A stretch of DNA of 64,000 nt, taken from NCBI GenBank assembly GCA_016708725.1, contig JADJFE010000015.1:56464-120463 (forward strand), given 5' to 3'. The translations under genes and the position numbers were made by a program. Under the pieces are notes generated by a model. The model was not told the origin of the DNA. It saw nothing but the letters and a program-made list of their open reading frames with translations, and ran no database searches. This DNA is from Candidatus Aalborgicola bjergmarkensis (GTDB lineage Bacteria > Pseudomonadota > Gammaproteobacteria > Burkholderiales > Burkholderiaceae_C). Of the stretch, positions 25,832 to 35,297 are shown one piece after another. Positions within the stretch are counted from its first letter, which is position 1. Each line of letters starts with the position of its first letter.

Positions 25832-26635
25832 ATGATTCTAGCCAGTGCGCCCTTCGTGAACCTGATTGTTTCCGTTTTAGCCGCCGTTGCGTACGCATGC
25901 CCTGCGTTGTCCGTCCTCCATCTTGGCGAACACACGGCGCGGCGTTTGGTCATCCTTGCCTGGTTTTTGCATGGCATAGCGCTGTCATTGGGACTTTGGG
26001 GTGAGGCCGCGCGCTTTGGTTTTGCCCCGGCCTTATCCGTCACCGCCTGGCTAATTGCCGCCGTTTATGCGGTGGAAAGCCAGTTCGTCCCCCAATTACC
26101 CACCCGCTGGTCATTAGCCGGTCTGGGAGCCGGGGCTGTGCTCCTGGCATGGGTCTTTCCCGGAAACCCGATACACACCAGCGCATCGGCCTGGCTGCCA
26201 TTACACTTGGCCTTTGGCGTTGCCTGTTATGGCTTGTTCGGCACGGCGGTTGTGCACGCATGGTTCATGGTACGGGCGGAAAAGCGTATTCGTCACGCCA
26301 AGGACCCGCACAGTGGCGTGCCCCTATTGACGTTGGAGCGATTGACCTACCGTTTTGTTGGTGCTGGTTTCGTTTTGCTCAGTGCCACGCTGCTGGCCGG
26401 ATTTTTCTTCAGTGAATATCTATATGCTCCGGGCCGGGTTTGGCGCTGGGAGCACAAGACGGTTTTTTCACTCCTTTCATGGGTAACGTTCGCCTGGTTA
26501 TTGATCGGGCGTCAGGTCTTTGGTTGGCGTGGCAAACGGGCCGTAAACATGCTCTATGCAGGTTCTGTGCTGTTATTACTGGCCTATGTGGGGTCACGTT
26601 TTGTGCTGGAAATCATCCTGGGGCGTGCGTCATGA
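25832..26635 (+). CDS. CcsA/HemX-type cytochrome c assembly membrane protein
   Basis: 267 residues with about eight transmembrane segments. It has the conserved His/Trp signature of the CcsA/YpjD group (PLHLAFGVACYGLFG in the middle and WEHKTVFSLLSWVTFAWLL near the C-terminus). Such proteins handle haem or help cytochrome c maturation; this short form, next to ffh and pilSR, is common in Burkholderiales. The stop overlaps the next start (ATGA). Confidence 0.85.
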   Translation: MILASAPFVNLIVSVLAAVAYACPALSVLHLGEHTARRLVILAWFLHGIALSLGLWGEAARFGFAPALSVTAWLIAAVYAVESQFVPQLPTRWSLAGLGAGAVLLAWVFPGNPIHTSASAWLPLHLAFGVACYGLFGTAVVHAWFMVRAEKRIRHAKDPHSGVPLLTLERLTYRFVGAGFVLLSATLLAGFFFSEYLYAPGRVWRWEHKTVFSLLSWVTFAWLLIGRQVFGWRGKRAVNMLYAGSVLLLLAYVGSRFVLEIILGRAS

Positions 26636-26868
26636 GGATTGTGCTACTACTGGCCGGGCTTATTTTTCTGCTCTGGCGTGGCTGGCGTGTCTTTGCGGCG
26701 CTAAAAGCACCAACGGCGCTCACTAACACCCCAACAGCCATGTTGGCCTGCCGTTTTTGCGGTGTACATATCCCGAAAAGCGAAGCCATCCACAGCAAGG
26801 AAGGCATTTATTGCTGCCAGCCGCACCGGATCACAATGGAAAAAGTCAGCAGGGAAAATCGTGAATAA
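26632..26868 (+). CDS. PP0621-type small membrane-anchored zinc-ribbon-like protein
   Basis: 78 residues: one N-terminal transmembrane helix (VLLLAGLIFLLWRGWRVF), then a cytoplasmic part with CRFCGVHIPKSEA and a second Cys-containing CCQPHR, likely a metal-binding knuckle. It matches the PP0621 family found upstream of pilS. The ATG overlaps the previous stop by four bases. Two bases separate it from pilS. Function is unknown. Confidence 0.82.
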   Translation: MRIVLLLAGLIFLLWRGWRVFAALKAPTALTNTPTAMLACRFCGVHIPKSEAIHSKEGIYCCQPHRITMEKVSRENRE

Positions 26869-26870
26869 AT

Positions 26871-28616
26871 ATGTCAACTGCGGATAACTCATGGTTTGAT
26901 CCGCGCATCGAGAGCGTGTCGGAGGACTCCTTTGAGGACTCCCACGAGATGGTGCGCCAATGGCAAGGATTCATGACCGCACGATTGCTGCTGGGCCTGG
27001 TGCTGTTTGCCCTGCAATCGAGTCTCTACGTTACCGGAACCTCCCACAGCCAAACCTTGGTTGCGATTTGTGCGGCCTATTTTGCGAGTACGGTGGCCAG
27101 CAAGCTATTGGTTCGCCCACGTCCACTGGGTCAGTCATTCAATCTGGTCTGGGGGGCTTTGGTGGGGGTCGATCTATTGGCGTTTTCTGCTTTGCAACTA
27201 CTGCAAGACGGTAACAGTGTCAATTACACGCCTTTGTTTGCCCTTCCCATTTTGCTGGCATCCGTGCTGGGTTCGTTGCGTCTGGCATTGGGGACCGCCG
27301 CCGGCATTACCGTACTCCTGCTAAGTGGTGCGCTCTGGTCCTACCTGAAGAGCAGTGGGGATGCCACATCCTACTTTGCCCAGTCCGCGCTCAGTGGTAT
27401 GGGCTATTTTGCTATCGCTTTGCTGTCCAATCAACTCTCGACACGCCTGGCTAACGAAGGGCAACGCGCGCGTAAAAGCCATCTGGCTGCCGCGATTCAA
27501 CGCCAGGTTAACGAGTTAGTCATTGAGTCCCTGTCGGATGGTGTTCTGATCGTGGATGGTTGGGGGTGTGTGCGCGCCGCCAATCCGGCTGCACGCCAGT
27601 TGCTGGGCTCGCATCGGGCCATGCATGCTGTTGTTTTTGACCTAAGAGACGAGGACGGTTGGTATCCCTTGTTGCATTTGACCCGTATGAGTACGGAAAC
27701 GGGTCGCAGCCACGAAGAAAATGTAACGATCAGCCACGGCGACCAAGGCCCCATGCGCTTGCATGTTCGCACACGCCTTGCAGCCCCGCGCGGAGCCGCC
27801 GGAGACAATTTATGCGTGCTTTTTTTGCAAGACCAACGCGAACTGGAGGCACGACTGCGAACAGAGAAACTAGCCGGCATGGGCCGCTTGTCCACCGCCG
27901 TGGCCCACGAAATCCGCAATCCACTGGCTGCGATAGCGCAAGCCAACGCCTTGCTCGATGAAGACATCAAAGATCCTGCATTGAAGAAGTTGACGTTGAT
28001 GGTGAGTCAAAATGCCAAACGATTGGAAAAAATCGTGAACGACATTCTTAATGTCGCACGTGTGCAACCGCAAGACCAGGCACAGCAGACCGGCACGGTG
28101 GAGCTTGGCACGACCGCGCAGCGTATTTGCAATGATTGGGCAACACAATCGACTTGTCGGCAGCGACTGAACGTACAACTTGCAGACGCCCATGTCCATG
28201 TGCGTTTTGACACTGAGCATCTACGCCGGATTCTGGTAAACCTTTTGGACAATGCCTGTCGCTACGCAAGCGATCAGGCGGATGCTATTCAGGTCCACGC
28301 ACGGGTGGTGGACAAGGAGCACACCACCTTATCCGTCTGGAGTGATGGCGCTCCCATGGACCAATCGGTTGAACGCCACCTGTTCGAACCATTTTTTTCA
28401 TCCGATAGCCGATCAAGTGGCCTGGGTCTATATATTTGTCGTGAATTGTGCGAAGGACATGACGCCGCCATCATTTATCAACGCAACTTTCGTAAAACCC
28501 ACGGAAAATCCACCGAGGGCAATGAGTTTGTCATTACTTTCAAACGCAGCCCCCCTCACGGCGTTTTCTCCACTGTGAACCGAGTGGCTACACCATGGCA
28601 CATGCACCCCAACTGA
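26871..28616 (+). CDS. pilS: PilS-type sensor histidine kinase
   Basis: 581 residues. An N-terminal membrane domain of six segments (residues 35-210), a PAS-like region (about 220-330), a dimerisation domain with phospho-His in VAHEIRNPLAAIAQ (about 345) and an ATPase domain (LVNLLDNACRYA; GLGLYICRELCEG). It pairs with PilR, which controls type IV pilin transcription with sigma-54 in relatives. Its end overlaps pilR by 22 bases. No pilin gene is in the window. Confidence 0.93.
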   Translation: MSTADNSWFDPRIESVSEDSFEDSHEMVRQWQGFMTARLLLGLVLFALQSSLYVTGTSHSQTLVAICAAYFASTVASKLLVRPRPLGQSFNLVWGALVGVDLLAFSALQLLQDGNSVNYTPLFALPILLASVLGSLRLALGTAAGITVLLLSGALWSYLKSSGDATSYFAQSALSGMGYFAIALLSNQLSTRLANEGQRARKSHLAAAIQRQVNELVIESLSDGVLIVDGWGCVRAANPAARQLLGSHRAMHAVVFDLRDEDGWYPLLHLTRMSTETGRSHEENVTISHGDQGPMRLHVRTRLAAPRGAAGDNLCVLFLQDQRELEARLRTEKLAGMGRLSTAVAHEIRNPLAAIAQANALLDEDIKDPALKKLTLMVSQNAKRLEKIVNDILNVARVQPQDQAQQTGTVELGTTAQRICNDWATQSTCRQRLNVQLADAHVHVRFDTEHLRRILVNLLDNACRYASDQADAIQVHARVVDKEHTTLSVWSDGAPMDQSVERHLFEPFFSSDSRSSGLGLYICRELCEGHDAAIIYQRNFRKTHGKSTEGNEFVITFKRSPPHGVFSTVNRVATPWHMHPN

Positions 28617-30088
28617 GCAATGTTCGGATTCTGGTCATCGACGATGAGCCCGATTTGCGCACGCTGTACGAACTCACGCTGTTGCGCGAGGGCTACCGTG
28701 TAGATACGGCTGGTACCGTTCACGAGGCGCTTCACCTGCTGGCAACGCAGCGTTTTGACGTTGTCATCACCGATATGCGCTTACCGGATGGCTCGGGCAT
28801 CGACGTTTTGCAGGATTTGAAAACCAGACAGCGCCCGGAGCGTTGCATCGTCATCACAGCGCATGGATCGGCAGAAAATGCCGTAATCTCACTCAAGGCA
28901 GGCGCTTTTGACTATCTCACCAAACCCGTTGATCTGAAGCAATTCCGCACCGCCATTGCATCCGCAGTCCATGGCGTTGTCTCGACCGCGCGCAACACCC
29001 CGACTACTCCGGCGCGCAGAGCCGTTGACGCCAACCACATGGAATCCGCGTCGCTCGCCAGTTCCGGCCAGGCAGCGTTAGCGCGACTGGTCGGCAATTC
29101 GGTTGTTATGCGGGCGGTTAAAGAGCGCATCGCCAAGGTGGCCCGAAGCATGGCCCCGGTTCTGATTCAAGGCGAATCCGGTACGGGAAAGGAACTGGTT
29201 GCCAACGCGCTGCACGCCAACAGCCACCGTGTCACAGGTCCGTGGGTTGCAGTGAATTGCAGCGCCATTCCGGAAAACTTATTGGAAGCCGAGTTTTTCG
29301 GTGCCAAGAAGGGCGCTTATACCGGATCAACCCATGACCGTGAAGGTTTTTTTCAAGCTGCACGGGGGGGGACTTTGTTTCTCGATGAAATCGGTGATTT
29401 GCCGTTGGCGATGCAGGCTAAATTGCTGCGCGCCATCCAGGAGCGCTGTGTGCGCCCCTTGGGGTCTAGCCAGGAAGAACCAGTCGATGTGCGCATTCTT
29501 AGTGCAACCCACAAAGACCTCCCACAGGAGGTCATGGCTGGACGGTTTCGCCAGGATTTGTTTTACCGTATCAACGTGATTGACATCATCATCCCACCGC
29601 TGCGCGAGCGCACGGGTGATTTGCCGGAGTTGTGTGAGGCCTTGCTGGTGCGCATTGCCAAGGAGTCCGAGTTGCCGGTGCCCCGATTAGGGTCCACCAT
29701 GTTGGAGCAACTCATGCGCCTGCCCCTCAAGGGGAATGTACGCGAGCTGGAAAATTTATTGCACCGTGCCGTTGCGCTGTGCGAAGGTGACGAATTGCAG
29801 CTCGAAGACTTGCAGCTACCCCATAGCGGTTTTACGCCGCTATTCGAAAATTCGGCCACCACTGCCACCAATACGCAAACGCAACCCACTGATTTGATAA
29901 GCCATTTCGATGCCCAGGAGCGCGCCGTTTTAGTCAAAACGTTGAGAGAAACTGGTTTTGACGATACGCTGGCTGCCACGCAATTGTGTTTGAGTCTGCG
30001 ACAAATGCGGTATCGCATGGTCCGTTTGAAAATTGAGTTCCCCATTGGGTTCCCTTTCACTGCATCCGACGGTGGTCATGCCGCTTGA
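28595..30088 (+). CDS. pilR: PilR-type sigma-54-dependent response regulator
   Basis: 497 residues. Receiver domain with DDEP (residues 17-20) and phospho-Asp in VVITDMRLPDGSG (about 59), a sigma-54 AAA+ domain with Walker A GESGTGKE and the sigma-54 contact loop GAYTGS (usually GAFTGA), and a C-terminal Fis-type helix-turn-helix (TLAATQLCLSLRQMRYRMVRL). It is the partner of the upstream kinase. ampD starts within its last codons. Confidence 0.95.
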   Translation: MAHAPQLSNVRILVIDDEPDLRTLYELTLLREGYRVDTAGTVHEALHLLATQRFDVVITDMRLPDGSGIDVLQDLKTRQRPERCIVITAHGSAENAVISLKAGAFDYLTKPVDLKQFRTAIASAVHGVVSTARNTPTTPARRAVDANHMESASLASSGQAALARLVGNSVVMRAVKERIAKVARSMAPVLIQGESGTGKELVANALHANSHRVTGPWVAVNCSAIPENLLEAEFFGAKKGAYTGSTHDREGFFQAARGGTLFLDEIGDLPLAMQAKLLRAIQERCVRPLGSSQEEPVDVRILSATHKDLPQEVMAGRFRQDLFYRINVIDIIIPPLRERTGDLPELCEALLVRIAKESELPVPRLGSTMLEQLMRLPLKGNVRELENLLHRAVALCEGDELQLEDLQLPHSGFTPLFENSATTATNTQTQPTDLISHFDAQERAVLVKTLRETGFDDTLAATQLCLSLRQMRYRMVRLKIEFPIGFPFTASDGGHAA

Positions 30089-30677
30089 GTCTGCGTCAGT
30101 GCAAAACAGTCCGTGCAGTCTGTGGCGCGACGGCTGGCTTCAGTACGCAAAGCGTCTGGATTCACCCAACTTTGGTCTTCGTCCACCAGGCGCGCACATT
30201 GACCTGATTGTCTTGCATTCCATTAGTTTGCCCCCGGGGGTGTATGGTGGCATACAGGTGCAGCAATTTTTCACGAACCAGCTCAACCGGGAGCGTCATC
30301 CCTATTTCAAACACATCGAAGGATTGAAGGTATCGGCCCACTTTTACATTCAGCGCAATGGCGCGCTTTGGCAATTTGTCAGCTGTGACCACCGCGCCTG
30401 GCATGCAGGGGTATCCAGCTATCGCGGACGTGACAATTGCAATGACGATTCAATTGGCATTGAACTTGAGGGACTGGAAGGCGAAACCTTTGAGAATGCG
30501 CAGTACGCAACCCTCCAGGAACTTGGTCCGGCCTTGATGCAACAGTATCCAATAACCCACATTGCAGGACATGAACATATTGCGCCCGGGCGCAAAGCAG
30601 ATCCGGGACCAGGTCTGGATTGGGTTCGGCTGCAAAAAGCCTTGGGGTTGGATGACCGCTATTTCCCAACAAAGTGA
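30078..30677 (+). CDS. ampD: 1,6-anhydro-N-acetylmuramyl-L-alanine amidase AmpD
   Basis: 199 residues of the amidase_2 fold. Zinc ligands are visible: His in LIVLHSISLPPG, His in IAGHEHIAPGRK and Asp in KADPGPGLDW; the SYRGRDNCNDDSIGIELEG stretch is characteristic. It cleaves the peptide from anhydro-muropeptides in the cytoplasm during cell-wall recycling, which fits murU and amgK elsewhere in the window. ATG 30078 overlaps the pilR end; a longer in-frame start is inside pilR. Confidence 0.95.
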   Translation: MPLESASVQNSPCSLWRDGWLQYAKRLDSPNFGLRPPGAHIDLIVLHSISLPPGVYGGIQVQQFFTNQLNRERHPYFKHIEGLKVSAHFYIQRNGALWQFVSCDHRAWHAGVSSYRGRDNCNDDSIGIELEGLEGETFENAQYATLQELGPALMQQYPITHIAGHEHIAPGRKADPGPGLDWVRLQKALGLDDRYFPTK

Positions 30678-31315
30678 CGCAAGGATGGCGCAAGGACATG
30701 GAGTATTTGAAAACTGAAATTGCCACAGTGGCAGCCCGCATGGTGGTCGAGGAGGGGCTGGATTACGGCGCCGCCAAACGACGGGCACTCAGGCAGTTAG
30801 GGTTGAGCGGCAGGGTTGCCTTACCGAATAACACACAACTGGAGCGTGCGGTGCAGGAATATATCGCCATTTTTTGCGCAGACACCCAGGCATCCGAACT
30901 GCGCACCCTGCGTTTGCTGGGCCTTGCCTGGATGGAACGTCTGGAGCCATTTCGTCCCTATATATGCGGCGCGGTCTGGCACGGTACGGCCACGCGCCAT
31001 ACCGATATTTATCTTGAACTTTTTTGTGACGATCCCAAATCGGCTGAAATTGGCCTGATTGACATGCACGTTGCGTTCCAGTCCCGCATCGTCCCCACCC
31101 CCCGGGGGAAGACCATCGACGCCTTGAGTGTGCATGTATTCTGTGCTGATCTGGGTGAATACGTGGGCTTGCATTTGTTGATTTACGATTATGACGAACT
31201 GCGCGCAGCGCCAAGAACTGACGTACAGGGGCGCTGCCTGCGTGGTGACGCAACGGCACTGCGCAATTTGCTCCAAGGCGTACACACGGAGTCGACTAGA
31301 ATGGGAATCCTGTGA
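30674..31315 (+). CDS. Nucleotidyltransferase-like conserved protein, function unknown
   Basis: 213 residues from GTG 30674, overlapping the ampD stop; ATG 30698 is an alternative start. The N-terminus has VAARMVVEEGLDYGAAKRRA, a feature of a Burkholderiales family of unknown function. A central GAVWHGTATRHTDIYLELF stretch resembles a nucleotidyltransferase G-S...D-x-D motif, but the second Asp is missing (TDIYLEL), so activity is uncertain. It lies between ampD and accB with a 132-base gap to the latter. Confidence 0.6.
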   Translation: MTQGWRKDMEYLKTEIATVAARMVVEEGLDYGAAKRRALRQLGLSGRVALPNNTQLERAVQEYIAIFCADTQASELRTLRLLGLAWMERLEPFRPYICGAVWHGTATRHTDIYLELFCDDPKSAEIGLIDMHVAFQSRIVPTPRGKTIDALSVHVFCADLGEYVGLHLLIYDYDELRAAPRTDVQGRCLRGDATALRNLLQGVHTESTRMGIL

Positions 31316-31447
31316 TTTGCATAAGCCTTCCTCGAAGAGGAATAGACAAAAATAGACGCAGATAACTTAAATTGTCGTTAGATGCGGATTTTTGCTGTAA
31401 ATTCGCGGCTTTTTGAATAAACACAAATAAACACTGTTGGAGTTGAC

Positions 31448-31891
31448 ATGGATTTGCGCAAACTCAAGACCTTGATCGATCTGGTATCGGATTCCAACGT
31501 GTCGGAACTCGAAATTACCGAACCCGAAGGAAAGGTCCGCATTGTCAAGGGTTCTGGTGCGTTGGTGCAAGGTTATGCACCGGCGCCAGTATATGCACCT
31601 GCACCAGGACAGATGGCAGCTGTGGCCCCGCTACCTGAGCCAGAGGAGGTGGTCAAGGGATATACCGTCAAATCCCCCATGGTTGGAACGTTTTATCGCT
31701 CTTCTGCGCCCGGTGCCAAACCTTTTGTCGAGATTGGTTCCGTCGTCAAGGAGGGAGAAACCATCTGCATCATTGAGGCCATGAAAATTCTCAATGAAAT
31801 TGAAACCGACAAGGCCGGCACCGTATCGCGTATCCTGTGCGAGAACGGCCAGGCAGTTGAATACGGTCAACCCTTGTTCATCATTGAATGA
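31448..31891 (+). CDS. accB: Biotin carboxyl carrier protein of acetyl-CoA carboxylase
   Basis: 147 residues. A short N-terminal domain, an Ala/Pro-rich linker (residues 40-65) and the biotinyl domain with the biotinylated Lys in IEAMKILNEIE (about residue 113). It carries CO2 between AccC and the carboxyltransferase in fatty acid synthesis. It is 10 bases upstream of accC. The 132-base leader holds a TTCCTC/GAGGAA hairpin (31328-31342) and short direct repeats (AATAAACAC twice, about 31416-31435). Confidence 0.97.
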   Translation: MDLRKLKTLIDLVSDSNVSELEITEPEGKVRIVKGSGALVQGYAPAPVYAPAPGQMAAVAPLPEPEEVVKGYTVKSPMVGTFYRSSAPGAKPFVEIGSVVKEGETICIIEAMKILNEIETDKAGTVSRILCENGQAVEYGQPLFIIE

Positions 31892-31901
31892 AGTAACGTG
31901 C

Positions 31902-33257
31902 ATGGCCATGTTCAAAAAGATACTGATCGCCAACCGGGGCGAGATTGCGCTGCGCATCCAGCGCGCCTGTCGTGAGATGGATATCAAGGCGGTGATGGTC
32001 TATTCGGAGGCTGATCGGGATGCCAAGTACATCAAACTGGCCGATGAGGCGGTGTGCATTGGCCCGCCCCCTTCCGCGTTGAGTTATCTGAACATGCCAG
32101 CCATCATCTCGGCGGCCGAAGTGACCGATGCAGAAGCAATACACCCCGGCTACGGATTTCTGAGTGAAAACGCCGATTTTGCCGAACGGGTTGAAAAAAG
32201 TGGCTTTCAATTCATTGGTCCCACCCCGGAGTCCATCCGCATCATGGGCGACAAGGTGGCCGCCAAACAGGCCATGCTGCGTGCCGGGGTTCCCTGCGTT
32301 CCCGGCTCCGAGGGTGAACTGCCAGACGACCCGGTTGCAATCCGCCGACTGGCGCGCGCTGTTGGTTATCCGGTCATCATCAAGGCGGCCGGTGGCGGCG
32401 GTGGCAGGGGTATGCGTGTCGTTCATACGGAAGCTGCGCTCATCAATGCCGTTTCCTTGACCAAGGGTGAAGCCGGTGCCGCGTTTGGCAACCCGGCGGT
32501 ATATCTGGAAAAGTTTTTGCAAAATCCACGCCACATCGAAATCCAGATACTGGCCGATAAGTACAAAAATGCAGTGTATCTAGGTGAACGAGATTGCTCG
32601 ATGCAGCGTCGCCACCAGAAAATCATGGAAGAAGCACCCGCTCCGGGCATCGCACGCAAACTGATCGAGCGCATTGGTGAGCGTTGTGTGGCGGCTTGCA
32701 AGAAAATCGGCTACCGTGGTGCCGGGACCTTCGAGTTCTTGTATGAAGATGGCGAGTTTTATTTCATCGAGATGAACACGCGCGTGCAGGTTGAACATCC
32801 GGTGACCGAGATGGTCTCCGGCGTGGATATTGTGCGTACACAAATCATGGTTGCGGCGGGTGAGAAGTTGCCGTTCACCCAGCGTCAGCTTCAGTTGCGT
32901 GGGCACGCCATCGAGTGCCGGGTCAATGCCGAAGACCCCTACAAGTTCACGCCCTCCCCAGGCCGGGTTACCATGTGGCATACCCCCGGGGGGCCGGGGG
33001 TACGGGTGGACTCTCACATGTACAGTAACTACGTGGTCCCATCCAACTATGATTCCATGATCGGCAAGATCATTGCGCATGGTGACACCCGTGAACAAGC
33101 CATGGCGCGTATGCGCACGGCCCTGGCTGAGACGGTAGTGGAAGGCATCTCCACCAATATTGCACTGCATCGTGAATTGCTGGTGGATGCCAAGTTCATG
33201 GCGGGCGGCACCAACATCCATTATCTTGAACAATGGTTAGAGCAACGTAAACGTTGA
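31902..33257 (+). CDS. accC: Acetyl-CoA carboxylase, biotin carboxylase subunit
   Basis: 451 residues. ATP-grasp biotin carboxylase: N-terminal KILIANRGEIALRI, the glycine-rich loop AAGGGGGRGMRVV (about residue 165), and catalytic motifs EMNTRVQVEHPVTE and RGHAIECRVNAEDP. It carboxylates the biotin on AccB. ATG 31902 begins MAMFKK; the second ATG is at 31908. It is transcribed with accB and followed by prmA after 17 bases. Confidence 0.98.
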   Translation: MAMFKKILIANRGEIALRIQRACREMDIKAVMVYSEADRDAKYIKLADEAVCIGPPPSALSYLNMPAIISAAEVTDAEAIHPGYGFLSENADFAERVEKSGFQFIGPTPESIRIMGDKVAAKQAMLRAGVPCVPGSEGELPDDPVAIRRLARAVGYPVIIKAAGGGGGRGMRVVHTEAALINAVSLTKGEAGAAFGNPAVYLEKFLQNPRHIEIQILADKYKNAVYLGERDCSMQRRHQKIMEEAPAPGIARKLIERIGERCVAACKKIGYRGAGTFEFLYEDGEFYFIEMNTRVQVEHPVTEMVSGVDIVRTQIMVAAGEKLPFTQRQLQLRGHAIECRVNAEDPYKFTPSPGRVTMWHTPGGPGVRVDSHMYSNYVVPSNYDSMIGKIIAHGDTREQAMARMRTALAETVVEGISTNIALHRELLVDAKFMAGGTNIHYLEQWLEQRKR

Positions 33258-33274
33258 GGCGTAAATGACGATAA

Positions 33275-34159
33275 ATGGCGATGTTTGAACTCAGTCTGAT
33301 ATGCCCCGAAGACAGGATCGAACACCTTAGCGATGCGCTAGAAGCACTCGATGCACAAAGCGTTGGCGTGGAAGATGCCGATGCCCAGACCGATGCGGAG
33401 CAAGCCTTGTTTGGTGAGCCTGGACTGCCGCCACCGAAGCATGGCTGGCAACGCTCCTACCTGCGCGCGTTGTTTGCCGATGCCGCTTCGGCCAGACAGG
33501 CCGCAGAACTTTTGCAGGTGCAGGATTTTTTTGCCGACTGCAAAGTATTGGGTGTGACAGCGGTTGCCGATCAGGATTGGGTGCGGCTCACCCAGTCACA
33601 GTTCACTCCTGTGGAAATCACACCTGAATTCTGGATCGTGCCGAGTTGGCATTCCCCGCCCTCACAGGCACGTCAGATCATACGGCTCGACCCAGGTCTG
33701 GCATTCGGCACCGGGACGCATCCGACTACGCGCATGTGCCTGCGCTGGATCGCATGTCACCCGCAGCCAGGCAGAGTGCTGGATTATGGTTGCGGCTCTG
33801 GTATTTTGGCCATAGGTGCGGCAAAGTTTGGCGCGGAACAGGTTTTTGCCGTGGATATCGATCCGGCAGCCATTGAAGCTACCCGCCTGAACGCAGCAGG
33901 CAATGCGGTAGAGGTACTCTTTGGCACGCCAGAGCAAGCCAGTGGTGTGTTTGATCTGGTATTGGCCAACATTCTGGCAATTCCCCTCAAGGTGTTGGCG
34001 CCATTGCTGTGTGCCCGTGTGGCAGCTGCGGGCCATCTGGTTCTTGCAGGCATTCTGGAGCGACAAACCCAGGAGTTGATACAGGCCTATGCACCACACT
34101 GCCGCCTGGAAGTTGTGGACCAGGAGGATGCCTGGGTTTTGCTGGCCGCAACATTCTGA
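33275..34159 (+). CDS. prmA: Ribosomal protein L11 methyltransferase
   Basis: 294 residues. N-terminal L11-recognition domain, then a class I SAM-methyltransferase with motif I VLDYGCGSGILAIGAAKFGA (about residue 170) and the catalytic-site motif VLANILAIPL. GTGTHPTT is also conserved. It trimethylates L11. The start may be ATG 33275 or 33281. The accBC-prmA order is usual in betaproteobacteria. Confidence 0.96.
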   Translation: MAMFELSLICPEDRIEHLSDALEALDAQSVGVEDADAQTDAEQALFGEPGLPPPKHGWQRSYLRALFADAASARQAAELLQVQDFFADCKVLGVTAVADQDWVRLTQSQFTPVEITPEFWIVPSWHSPPSQARQIIRLDPGLAFGTGTHPTTRMCLRWIACHPQPGRVLDYGCGSGILAIGAAKFGAEQVFAVDIDPAAIEATRLNAAGNAVEVLFGTPEQASGVFDLVLANILAIPLKVLAPLLCARVAAAGHLVLAGILERQTQELIQAYAPHCRLEVVDQEDAWVLLAATF

Positions 34160-34162
34160 TGG

Positions 34163-35056
34163 ATGCAGATGAGACGGATAACCAGATGTCCTGCCTGCGG
34201 CACCTTGTTCAAGGTTGTGCCGGATCAACTGCGCATCTCGGACGGCTGGGTTCGTTGCGGGCAGTGTCAGGAAGTTTTCGATGCCAGCATCCACATCCAG
34301 ACGGAAGCCCAACCTGGCAGCAGTAATGATCTGACTGCGACTGAACCAACGCAAGAAGAGGCGCAGCAAGTCGCACCGCCCCATTTTCTGGACATCAATC
34401 CGCACGGGCTGCAGCATGACCCGATGGAATTAACCGGATTAGATGAGGGGTTGCATGTTTCGGGCTTGACGGAGCCCTCGCTGGATTTTCCGCTCGATCC
34501 ACCGACACAAGACCTTGGCCCCCAGCTCCACCATTCTTTTCTGGCGCCAAAAGCGACGACACCGCCCCCCAAAATGTATCGCGTATTGAAGCGCGTGGCC
34601 TGGTTGCTGTTGTGTGCTGCCTTGTCTTGTGGGTTGTTGCTACAAATATTCGTGTCAGAACGGGATTGGATTGCCGCTACACGACCAGATACCAAGCCGT
34701 GGTTGCAGCTGCTTTGTGACACCCTGGATTGTGAAATCGCACCGCTGCAGCAAATCGAAACGGTGGTGATTGACAGTTCATCGTTCACCAAAGTACGCGC
34801 CGATGTGTACCGCCTGAGTTTTACACTCAAAAATACTGCCCCAACTCCCATAGCCACCCCTGCCGTGGAACTCAGTCTCACGGACCTGCAGGACCATGTG
34901 TTGGTGCGTCGTGTATTTCCAGCAGCCGAACTGGGGAAAAACGCCAGCGTGATTGAACCCGGAGTCGAACTGGCGGTGATGATTCCCATAAGCGTCAAGG
35001 CCACGGGGACTGCGGAGCGCGTATCCGGTTATCGCCTACTCTCTTTTTATCCTTGA
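34163..35056 (+). CDS. DUF3426 / MJ0042-type zinc-ribbon membrane protein
   Basis: 297 residues. N-terminal zinc finger with two CxxC pairs (CPACGTLFKV and VRCGQCQEVF, residues 8-31), a low-complexity acidic linker, one transmembrane helix at about residue 145-165, and a C-terminal DUF3426 domain (about 185-295). It starts three bases after prmA. Function is unknown; the layout suggests a cytoplasmic metal site linked to a periplasmic domain. Confidence 0.88.
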   Translation: MQMRRITRCPACGTLFKVVPDQLRISDGWVRCGQCQEVFDASIHIQTEAQPGSSNDLTATEPTQEEAQQVAPPHFLDINPHGLQHDPMELTGLDEGLHVSGLTEPSLDFPLDPPTQDLGPQLHHSFLAPKATTPPPKMYRVLKRVAWLLLCAALSCGLLLQIFVSERDWIAATRPDTKPWLQLLCDTLDCEIAPLQQIETVVIDSSSFTKVRADVYRLSFTLKNTAPTPIATPAVELSLTDLQDHVLVRRVFPAAELGKNASVIEPGVELAVMIPISVKATGTAERVSGYRLLSFYP

Positions 35057-35066
35057 TACGCACGTT

Positions 35067-35237
35067 TCAAGGCTTGGTGCCGGTCGGAAATGGCCATGGA
35101 GATTGAGAACCGGGAGCGGTTCGTACGGGGGCAACGGAAGCTGGTCTGGAAGTTTTTTTTGCGCTTGCTTTTTTTGCTGGAACGGCTTTTTTCACGGCAA
35201 CAGCTTTCTTGCCATCGGTCACTTTTTCAGTTGTCAT
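35067..35237 (-). CDS. 56-residue Lys/Ala-rich basic protein
   Basis: A short frame starting at ATG 35237 with AGGAGA a few bases upstream. The product begins MTTEKVTDGKKAVAVKKAV, continues with several KKA/AKK units (about 11 Lys in the first 30 residues) and ends in a Pro-rich tail. The composition resembles histone-H1-like or nucleoid-associated tails of betaproteobacteria. It sits between the DUF3426 gene and groEL, downstream of the groEL terminator on the same strand. The strong ribosome site and skewed composition support it; function is unknown. Confidence 0.65.
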   Translation of the reverse strand: MTTEKVTDGKKAVAVKKAVPAKKASAKKTSRPASVAPVRTAPGSQSPWPFPTGTKP

Positions 35238-35297
35238 AGCGATCTCCTAACGATCTCTTTGGGGAAACTCGTCGTCCATTCTATCTGCCGCATGTAA

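Noticed and set aside
30397..30430. AGCTATCG in ampD as another interspersed-repeat copy
   Set aside because: It encodes the conserved AmpD stretch around SYRGRDN, so the match is by chance.
35103..35297. 64-codon plus-strand frame before groEL
   Set aside because: It is antisense to the better supported 56-residue basic protein.
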